Origin: Endomicrobium sp.
Lineage (GTDB): Bacteria; Elusimicrobiota; Endomicrobiia; Endomicrobiales; Endomicrobiaceae
Direction of reading: 5' to 3'
DNA length: 18,168 nucleotides
NCBI GenBank assembly: GCA_031277075.1
Contig: JAISLV010000052.1
Span: forward strand, 1-18,168
Below the pieces are notes generated by a model. It did no database searches. It had not been told where the DNA came from and was given only the letters and a program-made list of their open reading frames with translations. Below, in pieces: positions 7,457 through 12,806 of the stretch (positions are counted from its first letter, which is position 1; each line of letters starts with the position of its first letter). The translations under genes and the position numbers were made by a program.

Positions 7457-8767
7457 ATGAAAATCACTCTTTCAAAAGCAAACAAAATTGAAGGGACAAT
7501 AGAAGTTCCCGCAGACAAGAGCATAACGCACAGGGCAATAATGTTGTCGTCGCTTGCGCAAGGGCGTTCTATTGTCAGAAATTATTTGCCTTCGGACGAT
7601 TGTATAAGAACTATAGACGCTTTCAAAAAGATGGGCGTTGAAATAAAGCAAGACGCTAAAAACCTCTATATTAAAGGTATAGGGTTAAAATTAAACAAGC
7701 CGCGCGGCGAAATTTACGCGGGCAATTCAGGCACTACTACAAGGCTTATTTCGGGTATTTTGGCAGGACAGACATTTGAAAGCGTTATTACAGGAGACGA
7801 AAGCCTTTCAAAAAGACCTATGCGGCGCGTTATAGACCCGCTTACTAAAATGGGCGCGCAGTTTATGTCAAACAACGGGTTGCTGCCTTTAAAAATAAAA
7901 GGTCAAAACCCGTTAAACGCTATAAGCTACGAAAGCGATAAATCTAGCGCGCAGGTAAAATCCGCAGTTTTGTTTGCGGGCTTATACGCCAAAGGAAAAA
8001 CGGTTTATATTGAGCCTGTCAAATCAAGAGACCATAGCGAAAGAATGTTAAAAGCTTTTGGAGCGCAAGTTGAAATTGACAGAAACAACGTTTCAAACAA
8101 CGTTTCAAACAAAGTTTCAATTTTGCCCGCGCAAAAATTAAACCCGCAGGATATTAGCGTTCCCGGAGACATTTCTTCAGCCGCGTTTTTTATAGCCGCG
8201 GCTTTACTAGTTCCAAACTCAAATTTAACGATTAAAAACGTAAACGTCAATCCCACAAGAGACGGTTTTATTGAAGTTTTACAAAAGATGGGCGCTGACA
8301 TCTCTATAAATAATGTAAAAGAAGTTTCGGGCGAACCCGTCGCAGATATTGCCGTAAAATATTCAAAACTTAAATCGCTGAATTTAGACGCGCAAATAAT
8401 CCCAAGAATGATAGATGAAATTCCTATATTTGCTCTGATAGCTTCTAAAGCGCAGGGCGTTTCAAAAGTATCGGGGGCGGGCGAACTGCGCGTAAAAGAA
8501 AGCGACAGAATTGCGGCGATAGTTTCGCAGTTTTCAAAAATCGGCGTTGAAATAAAAGAGTTTGAAGACGGATTTGAAATAAACGGGCGCGGCGATTTTG
8601 CGCCTAAAGCGGCGGAAGTTGAAAGTTATAAAGACCATAGAATAGCTATGACCTTAGCCGTCGCGTCTTTAATTTCGCAAGGGGAAACGACGATAAACGA
8701 CGCAGAATGCGTAAATATATCTTTTCCAAACTTCTACGAACTCCTTAAAAGCGCGTCTAAAAGTTAA
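7457..8767 (+). CDS. aroA: 3-phosphoshikimate 1-carboxyvinyltransferase (EPSP synthase)
   Basis: A 436-residue enzyme adding enolpyruvyl from PEP to shikimate 3-phosphate. Visible active-site elements are ADKSITHRA (K21, S22, R26), GNSGTTTRL (89-97), the KRPMRRV arginine loop (119-125), SSAQVKSA (163-170), RDHSER (191-196), DEIP (320-323), the ELRVKESDR stretch (343-351) and YKDHRIAM (391-398). Motif spelling is closer to Bacillus-type than to E. coli-type enzymes. Residues 209-221 (NNVSNNVSNKVS region) come from three direct copies of a 12-base unit at 8085-8120, an in-frame expansion in a probable surface loop. The ATG lacks a strong Shine-Dalgarno sequence. The gene is 60 bases after tyrA. 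Confidence 0.96.
   Translation: MKITLSKANKIEGTIEVPADKSITHRAIMLSSLAQGRSIVRNYLPSDDCIRTIDAFKKMGVEIKQDAKNLYIKGIGLKLNKPRGEIYAGNSGTTTRLISGILAGQTFESVITGDESLSKRPMRRVIDPLTKMGAQFMSNNGLLPLKIKGQNPLNAISYESDKSSAQVKSAVLFAGLYAKGKTVYIEPVKSRDHSERMLKAFGAQVEIDRNNVSNNVSNKVSILPAQKLNPQDISVPGDISSAAFFIAAALLVPNSNLTIKNVNVNPTRDGFIEVLQKMGADISINNVKEVSGEPVADIAVKYSKLKSLNLDAQIIPRMIDEIPIFALIASKAQGVSKVSGAGELRVKESDRIAAIVSQFSKIGVEIKEFEDGFEINGRGDFAPKAAEVESYKDHRIAMTLAVASLISQGETTINDAECVNISFPNFYELLKSASKS
8085..8120 (+). repeat. Three 12-base tandem units inside aroA
   Basis: ACAACGTTTCAA occurs twice exactly and once with one change (ACAAAGTTTCAA). The array adds residues in frame between the RDHSER and VPGDISSAAF motifs of the enzyme and breaks no conserved motif. 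Confidence 0.85.
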
Positions 8768-8794
8768 AAATTATTAAAGAGAGGCGTATATAAA

Positions 8795-9175
8795 ATGGCT
8801 AAAAAACCTTGGTTAGTAAGAAAATTTTTAGGGTTTGTAGATATGCTTGCCGTTTCAACGATAGGGCAGAGCGTGGTTTCTATTTTCAAAGCTACAAGAG
8901 CGGTTAAAAGCCGCCATAATGTTAAGGCGGTTTCTTTTTATATAAACGCAAACGAAAACAAACATACAGGCGTTCCTACGAAAATAGCGGACATCTGCGT
9001 TGAAGCGGCAAACGAAAACGACTATAAGCTGGCAAAAGACATATCCCAAACTCTGCGCGAGGTTTTACCAAATCCCAAAAGTTTTACGAGCTTTAACATA
9101 AAACTTGTAAGAGCAAGCAAAGGGCTTGGCTCAAACAATAATGCGCCTTATAAAATCTATTCTTTTGTTCCATAA
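8795..9175 (+). CDS. Hypothetical protein, last gene of the aro operon
   Basis: A 126-residue protein I do not recognise. The ATG has AGAGAGG about 10 bases upstream and lies 27 bases after the aroA stop, so it is probably co-transcribed. The N terminus is basic (MAKKPWLVRKFLG) followed by a moderately hydrophobic stretch (about 11-32), which could be an amphipathic or membrane-associated helix but is not a clear signal peptide. The rest is soluble-looking and mixed alpha/beta, with no cysteine pair or known motif. Codon use is like its neighbours. I cannot assign a function; its position does not prove a role in aromatic metabolism. Confidence 0.7.
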   Translation: MAKKPWLVRKFLGFVDMLAVSTIGQSVVSIFKATRAVKSRHNVKAVSFYINANENKHTGVPTKIADICVEAANENDYKLAKDISQTLREVLPNPKSFTSFNIKLVRASKGLGSNNNAPYKIYSFVP

Positions 9176-9180
9176 AAAAT

Positions 9181-9290
9181 GACGCGTCTATGCGTCCGTC
9201 TTTGTTGTTGCCTTTGCCATGCATCTATTCATCTTGCCGTTTCTTAGCCGTTTAACTTCCTAGCCGCTCAGCCGCTCTTTGCCGTTCCCG
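9181..9290 (-). repeat. Dispersed GCTNAGCGGCT-type intergenic repeat, minus orientation
   Basis: Read on the minus strand this spacer has AGCGGCTGAGCGGCTAG, then GATGCATGGCAAAGGCAAC, the same order of elements as 10829-10905 (plus) and 18092-18168 (minus). A short GACGC/GCGTC hairpin at 9181-9196 follows the end of the 126-residue gene and might act as a weak terminator, though its T-tract is interrupted. Confidence 0.55.
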
Positions 9291-9295
9291 TTTAT

Positions 9296-9324
9296 TTGCC
9301 AAACGATAAGCAAAAATATATAAT
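9296..9324 (+). promoter_or_regulatory. Sigma70-like promoter of guaB
   Basis: TTGCCA (9296-9301) and TATAAT (9319-9324) are separated by exactly 17 bases, matching the consensus at 5/6 and 6/6. Transcription would start near 9331, giving a leader of about 16 bases containing GCGGGGA, the ribosome binding site before the ATG at 9347. Confidence 0.75.
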
Positions 9325-9346
9325 AAACAGAAAGCGGGGATAAACC

Positions 9347-10813
9347 ATGAACGACAAATTTTCAAAAGAGGCTTTAACTTTTGACGATGTTCTGCTTGTG
9401 CCGCAACATTCCGAAGTTCTTCCAAAAGACGTTTCCTTAAACACTCGTCTTACAAAAAAAATTGAGCTTAGCATTCCCATTATGAGCGCTGGTATGGATA
9501 CGGTTACCGAATCAAAAATGGCAATTGCCATCGCGCGCGAAGGCGGAATAGGCATTATCCATAAGAATATGCCTATAGAAACGCAGGCAAGCGAAGTTGA
9601 CCGCGTTAAAAGAAGCGATAACGGGGTTATTTCAGACCCGTTTTTTTTAAAATCCGACGCGAAATTGTCCGACGCAAAAGCGTTGGCGGCAAAATACAGA
9701 ATATCGGGCGTGCCTATAGTTTCAGACAGCGGAAAACTTATAGGAATTATCACAAACCGCGATATGCGTTTTGAAACTGAAGACGACAAAGAAATTTTTG
9801 ATATTATGACCAAAGACAATTTAGTTACCGCAAAAGTAGGCACCTCCCTAAAAGAAGCCAAAGAAATTTTAAGAAGTAAAAAAATAGAAAAACTCCCTCT
9901 TGTTGACGAAAACTTTATCTTAAAAGGTTTAATCACAATAAAAGACATTGAAAAAGCGATTCGGTTTCCTTTTTCGGCAAAAGATTCTAACGGCAGACTT
10001 CTTTGCGGAGCCGCAGTAGGCATTACAAACAATATGCTTGAACGCGCAAAAGCTCTTGTAGACGCAGACGTTGACGTCATAGTGATAGACACGGCGCACG
10101 GTCACAGCCAAGGCGTCCTTGACGCCGTAAAGAAACTTAGAGCGGCTTTCCCTAGCCTGCAAATTATCGGAGGAAATGTTGCTACTGCAAAAGCCGCGCA
10201 GGATTTGATAAAAGCGGGCGTTGACTGCGTTAAAGTGGGCATAGGTCCCGGCGCAATCTGCACAACAAGAGTGGTAGCGGGAGTAGGCGTTCCTCAAATT
10301 ACCGCGATTTACGACTGCGCAAAAGCCGCCGCAGAATACGGCGTTCCCATTATTGCCGACGGCGGCATAAAATATTCCGGCGATATTCCAAAAGCCATAG
10401 CCGCAGGCGCAAGCGTGTGTATGCTGGGTTCGCTTTTTGCAGGAACAAGCGAAAGTCCGGGCGAAGATATTATTTTTAACGGGCGTCCTTTTAAATATTA
10501 CAGAGGTATGGGTTCCTCTTCCGCTATGGCGGCGGGAAGCAGCGACAGATATTTCCAAGAAAACGCAAAAAAGCTGGTAGCTGAAGGCGTTGAGGGAAGA
10601 GTCCCCTACAGAGGGCGCGTAGGCGACGTAGTGTATCAGCTTGTCGGCGGATTGCGCGCCGCAATGGGATATTGCGGAGTAAAAACTATAGACGAACTAA
10701 GGCAAAAGGGAGAATTTGTAAAAATAACTTCGGCAGGTCTTGCCGAAAGCCATCCGCACGACATCTTCATAACCAAAGAAGAAAGCAATTATTCAACGAA
10801 TTCCTGCAGATGA
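9347..10813 (+). CDS. guaB: Inosine-5'-monophosphate dehydrogenase
   Basis: A 488-residue cytoplasmic enzyme oxidising IMP to XMP with NAD+, the committed step to GMP. The barrel begins with LTFDDVLLVPQ (10-20). Two CBS domains are inserted at about 95-150 and 155-210 (ending in KGLITIKDIEKA). The catalytic loop is GIGPGAICTTR (298-308) with the nucleophile at C305, the same number as in the E. coli enzyme. It is followed by DGG (338-340), MLGSLFAGTSESPGE (359-373), YRGMGS (385-390) and the flap arginine-tyrosine RVPYRGRVG (418-426). The usual HPHDI-ITKE ending is present, followed by a short tail (NYSTNSCR). It has its own promoter and is not obviously coupled to the aro operon. Confidence 0.97.
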   Translation: MNDKFSKEALTFDDVLLVPQHSEVLPKDVSLNTRLTKKIELSIPIMSAGMDTVTESKMAIAIAREGGIGIIHKNMPIETQASEVDRVKRSDNGVISDPFFLKSDAKLSDAKALAAKYRISGVPIVSDSGKLIGIITNRDMRFETEDDKEIFDIMTKDNLVTAKVGTSLKEAKEILRSKKIEKLPLVDENFILKGLITIKDIEKAIRFPFSAKDSNGRLLCGAAVGITNNMLERAKALVDADVDVIVIDTAHGHSQGVLDAVKKLRAAFPSLQIIGGNVATAKAAQDLIKAGVDCVKVGIGPGAICTTRVVAGVGVPQITAIYDCAKAAAEYGVPIIADGGIKYSGDIPKAIAAGASVCMLGSLFAGTSESPGEDIIFNGRPFKYYRGMGSSSAMAAGSSDRYFQENAKKLVAEGVEGRVPYRGRVGDVVYQLVGGLRAAMGYCGVKTIDELRQKGEFVKITSAGLAESHPHDIFITKEESNYSTNSCR

Positions 10814-10828
10814 AAGGCGGCAAAGAAT

Positions 10829-10918
10829 GCAGCTAAGCGGCTGGACAGCTAGGCAACGACAATAACAGACGCATGGCAGGCAACGGCAAAAGAGCAAAAA
10901 GGCGGGCGCTTTTTGCCG
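10829..10918 (+). repeat. Dispersed GCTAAGCGGCTG-type intergenic repeat, plus orientation
   Basis: GCAGCTAAGCGGCTGGACAG, then CTAGGCAACGACAATAACAG, then GCATGGCAGGCAACGGCAAA lie in the same order as in the reverse complement of 18092-18168. At its end CGGCAAAA (10884-10891) can pair with TTTTGCCG (10911-10918). The hairpin could serve as the 3' end of guaB mRNA, but no U-tract follows. Confidence 0.6.
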
Positions 10919-11020
10919 CTAATTCACAAGGTAAAATCTTCTTCTTGTTCTTATAAAAAGAAGACGAAATTGATATAAATTGAATTGTAAAAAATGAGAA
11001 TAGATTACAGAGGGAAAAGT

Positions 11021-11095
11021 ATGCAACAGCCAACAGCCAACAGCCAACAGCCAACAGCCAACAGCCAACAGCCAACAGCCAACAGCCAACAATAA
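11021..11095 (+). CDS. Putative 24-residue leader peptide of QQPTANS repeats
   Basis: The ATG has AGAGGGA at about 6 bases spacing, a better ribosome binding site than several metabolic genes here. Nine heptamers (63 bases) encode exactly three QQPTANS units, then QQ and TAA (11093-11095). The stop lies 35 bases before the terminator stem, so a ribosome stopping there would not cover the hairpin. A unit count of 1 or 2 modulo 3 would keep the frame open through the hairpin to 11175 or past it to 11183. Translation is inferred from the start signal; the peptide itself has no recognisable function. Confidence 0.45.
   Translation: MQQPTANSQQPTANSQQPTANSQQ
11024..11086 (+). repeat. Nine tandem CAACAGC heptamers
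   Basis: Nine perfect 7-base units, without a single variant, follow directly after the ATG of the leader peptide. Perfect short tandem repeats are prone to slippage, and any change other than a multiple of three units shifts the leader frame. The sister tract at 12632-12659 has four units, which shows the number has changed. Confidence 0.95.
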
Positions 11096-11130
11096 GAATA
11101 TATATCTTATCTCTATTAAAAGCATTAAAA

Positions 11131-11162
11131 AGCAACAAGCGAAGAGCTTGTTGCTTTTTTTT
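11131..11162 (+). terminator. Intrinsic terminator of leader cassette A
   Basis: AGCAACAAGC (11131-11140), loop GAAGA, GCTTGTTGCT (11146-11155), then a T-run to 11162. The 10-bp stem is perfect and identical in cassette B. Each CAACAGC heptamer can pair with the 3' arm (GCTTGTTG) with one bulged base, so an antiterminator pairing is possible on paper. Confidence 0.85.
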
Positions 11163-11197
11163 ATTTTTAAGCTGAGCGTTTAAGGGGTAAAATCAAC

Positions 11198-11263
11198 AAA
11201 AAAAAGGGGGGTAGAGGGTTTTTTGACAGACAAAGGCGACTGGGTTGTTTTAAGGTTTATAAT
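11198..11263 (+). promoter_or_regulatory. Homopolymer tract and promoter-like elements before the outer-membrane protein gene
   Basis: Eight As followed by seven Gs (11198-11212) precede TTGACA (11223-11228) and TATAAT (11258-11263). Both hexamers match consensus, but the 29-base spacing is too long for one promoter. Either the -10 works without a good -35 or there are two weak sites. The A/G run is a candidate slippage tract. Confidence 0.4.
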
Positions 11264-11302
11264 AAAATTCTAACTGACATTAGAGTTAAATTGGAGAAAA
11301 TT

Positions 11303-12118
11303 ATGAAAAAACTGTTTTTTGCTTTTCTTTTTTGTATTTTTTTCGTTTCGTTTTTACAGGCTAAAGATATTTCGGGTTTTGGTTTTTCATTAAAAGCAGG
11401 GGCGATAAGTTCAGATACCAATTTTAAGCCGCTTACAGATGCGTTTTCAAAATCTGCAGAAGATTTCGGGCTTGAGCAATATTTTGAAAATGACGACAAT
11501 CAGCAAGTTATTGCAGGATTTAATTTATTTTATGAACAAAAAGGTTTGTTTGGGTTTGACAAAAAACATTCTTTTGGAGCAAGCGTAGAATATTCGTTTT
11601 ATCCAAAGTCACAGTATGAAATAGGGTATCATTTAATGGAATTTTACGATTATGATCAGCAGCCGGGCATAGATGGACAGCATTATGTACAAGAAGATAT
11701 GTCGCTAAAGTCAGAAGCTTACGCTATACCTGTCAATGTGTATTATAAATATGCGCTTGGAGAGAAATTTAAAGTGTCAGCGTCGCTAGGCGTGACATTT
11801 TTACACAATGAGTTTGCTATTTCGTCTAAAGGAAAAATAGAAGACATAGATTATAACGATTCTTCTAATTCTTATTCCAATTACGGAGGCAGCTCTTTTG
11901 AAAAATCTCAAAATATAATAATGCCAAGTATCGGCGCAGGCGCAGAGTTTTCTATTTCAAGGTATGTAGGCTTATTTGCCGATATCGGCTGGCAGTTAAA
12001 CGGTAAAGTTAAATGGTCGCCCGGCGATACTTCAAAAGCGCTTGAAAGAGATTTTTCAGGGTTTCTTTTTAACATAGTAATCAAGATTTATCATTTTGCT
12101 TTTACACAAGAAGAATAA
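11303..12118 (+). CDS. Outer-membrane beta-barrel protein
   Basis: A 271-residue protein with a clear signal peptide: KK, then a Phe/Leu-rich core, cleaved after about residue 20 (FLQA followed by KD). The mature part is about 250 residues of alternating polar and aromatic residues, typical of beta-hairpins, with acidic extracellular-type loops (for example the Asp/Tyr-rich stretch near residues 110-125 and the Ser/Tyr/Gly loop near 190-200). The C-terminal strands are Phe-rich. I cannot assign a family; OmpW- or OmpA-barrel-like proteins of this size are alternatives. The ATG at 11303 has GGAG 6 bases upstream; an in-frame TTG at 11291 overlaps that site and is rejected. It lies between the two leader cassettes. 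Confidence 0.8.
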   Translation: MKKLFFAFLFCIFFVSFLQAKDISGFGFSLKAGAISSDTNFKPLTDAFSKSAEDFGLEQYFENDDNQQVIAGFNLFYEQKGLFGFDKKHSFGASVEYSFYPKSQYEIGYHLMEFYDYDQQPGIDGQHYVQEDMSLKSEAYAIPVNVYYKYALGEKFKVSASLGVTFLHNEFAISSKGKIEDIDYNDSSNSYSNYGGSSFEKSQNIIMPSIGAGAEFSISRYVGLFADIGWQLNGKVKWSPGDTSKALERDFSGFLFNIVIKIYHFAFTQEE

Positions 12119-12159
12119 AATGAGCGTCTAAAAGACAGATGTCAGAACAAAAACGGCAA

Positions 12160-12202
12160 AAAAAGCCTCAAAGGGCATTGTGTGTCCTTTGAGGCTTTTT
12201 AG
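12160..12202 (+). terminator. Intrinsic terminator of the outer-membrane protein gene
   Basis: AAAAAGCCTCAAAGG (12160-12174), an 11-base loop, and CCTTTGAGGCTTTTT (12186-12200) form a perfect 15-bp stem ending in a T-run. The A-rich 5' side means it could also work in the opposite direction. It separates this gene from the autotransporter, which needs its own transcript. Confidence 0.88.
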
Positions 12203-12255
12203 ATGGCGACGGTGAAGAGAACGCAGTTTAAGAGAGATAAACTCAATTGTTGTAT

Positions 12256-12434
12256 GGGTGTCTCTAAAAACCCTAATGCCCGTCCGAGCCTGCGTCTTGA
12301 GACATTGTCTCTGCGGCATTTCTAAATCAGAAAATTTGTCCGTCCTTGCTCTTGGGACGCGGCTTGCATTTTCTTCTTTGAACTGCCGCAAAATCCACGA
12401 CAATTACGAACATTATAAGTTTTTAGAGACACCC
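12256..12434. mobile_element. MITE-like element, 179 bp, copy 2
   Basis: A second full copy of the 2374-2553 element in the same orientation. The left end is GGGTGTCTCTAAAAACC and the right end AGTTTTTAGAGACACCC (one mismatch). The flanks read TA-TGGG at the left and CCCA-TA at the right, compatible with a TA target duplication of the kind made by IS630/Tc1-type transposases, but two bases prove little. It has no coding capacity. It lies between the outer-membrane protein terminator and leader cassette B. Confidence 0.78.
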
Positions 12435-12543
12435 ATATGGATAAGTTGACCGCTTTTTATATTGTTCAGATTTGCTTGTAAAAGTTCACAATATGCGTAT
12501 TTGTTTTGTTCTCTCTTTGTGATTGTTGCCGACAATATTGCAG
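12435..12543. other. Spacer between MITE copy 2 and cassette B
   Basis: About 110 AT-rich bases with no gene. A short ATTGT/ACAAT inverted repeat lies near 12520-12535. No confident promoter is visible, so transcription of the autotransporter most likely begins within cassette B or very close to it. Confidence 0.4.
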
Positions 12544-12628
12544 ATATTCTTCTTGTTCTTGTAAAAAGAAGACGAAATTGATATAAATTGAATTGCAAAA
12601 AGCGAAAATAGATTACAGAGGGAAAAGT

Positions 12629-12745
12629 ATGCAACAGCCAACAGCCAACAGCCAACAGCCAACAATAAGAATATATATATTATCTCTATTAAAAGCATTA
12701 AAAAGCAACAAGCGAAGAGCTTGTTGCTTTTTTTTATTGGTATAA
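12629..12745 (+). CDS. Putative 38-residue leader peptide reading through the terminator
   Basis: The start signal is the same as in cassette A, but four heptamers (28 bases) leave the frame shifted by one. After QQPTANSQQPT it continues into IRIYILSLL and on through both arms of the hairpin (12704-12728), stopping at TAA 12743-12745, beyond the T-run. A translating ribosome would therefore melt or cover the terminator. This peptide differs completely from that of cassette A after the repeats, so the peptide sequence is unlikely to matter; the frame might. Expression is inferred. Confidence 0.45.
   Translation: MQQPTANSQQPTIRIYILSLLKALKSNKRRACCFFLLV
12632..12659 (+). repeat. Four tandem CAACAGC heptamers
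   Basis: Four perfect units directly after the leader ATG. Five fewer than in cassette A, which changes the downstream leader frame. Confidence 0.95.
12704..12735 (+). terminator. Intrinsic terminator of leader cassette B
   Basis: AGCAACAAGC (12704-12713), loop GAAGA, GCTTGTTGCT (12719-12728), T-run to 12735; identical to that of cassette A. It stands between the leader ATG and the autotransporter start, so it should block most transcription unless overridden. Confidence 0.85.
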
Positions 12746-12761
12746 AAAAATATTTAGAATA

Positions 12762-12783
12762 CGCCCTGTTTTGTTTAAGGGCG
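12762..12783 (+). promoter_or_regulatory. Small hairpin in the autotransporter 5' region
   Basis: CGCCCT and AGGGCG can form a 6-bp stem around a 10-base U-rich loop, about 25 bases before the GTG. It is followed by ATATTTT, so it could be a weak second terminator or an mRNA structure. Support is the pairing only. Confidence 0.3.
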
Positions 12784-12806
12784 ATATTTTAAAAAAAGAG
12801 GAAAAC

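Larger units (their letters stand above)
10936..11165 (+). promoter_or_regulatory. Leader cassette A (9 heptamers), upstream of the outer-membrane protein gene
   Basis: This block recurs as cassette B at 12544-12738. The 85 bases before the ATG differ at 6 positions, and the 79 bases after the heptamer tract at only one. Both copies diverge immediately after the terminator T-run. In order it holds an AT-rich region likely to contain a promoter, an AGAGGGA ribosome binding site, an ATG, nine CAACAGC units, a stop, and an intrinsic terminator. It resembles a transcription attenuator controlling the gene that follows, or an autonomous small-RNA/peptide unit. I cannot choose a single -35/-10 pair with confidence. 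Confidence 0.7.
12544..12738 (+). promoter_or_regulatory. Leader cassette B (4 heptamers), upstream of the autotransporter
   Basis: Same architecture as cassette A: AT-rich upstream block, AGAGGGA, ATG at 12629, four CAACAGC units, then the identical terminator. The autotransporter GTG is only 69 bases after the end of the cassette, and I see no separate promoter between them. The 3' part, covering leader tail and terminator, is nearly unchanged between copies while the 5' part has diverged, which suggests the terminator end is under constraint or was copied recently. Confidence 0.72.

Noticed and set aside
9292..10558. Long minus-strand ORFs (266 and 209 residues) opposite guaB
   Set aside because: Shadows of guaB codon usage; the plus frame is a complete, motif-perfect IMP dehydrogenase.
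11024..11086. CRISPR-like array
   Set aside because: The units are contiguous 7-mers with no spacers, and no cas genes are present.
10833..11138. Minus-strand ORFs with repeated LLAVGCW
   Set aside because: They are the reverse translation of the CAACAGC tract. They have no ribosome binding site, run across the terminator, and recur at 12413-12698 only because the cassette is duplicated.
12771..12806. TTG at 12771 as autotransporter start
   Set aside because: It lacks a ribosome binding site and would place charged residues before the signal peptide; GTG 12807 has AGAGG and an ideal N terminus.
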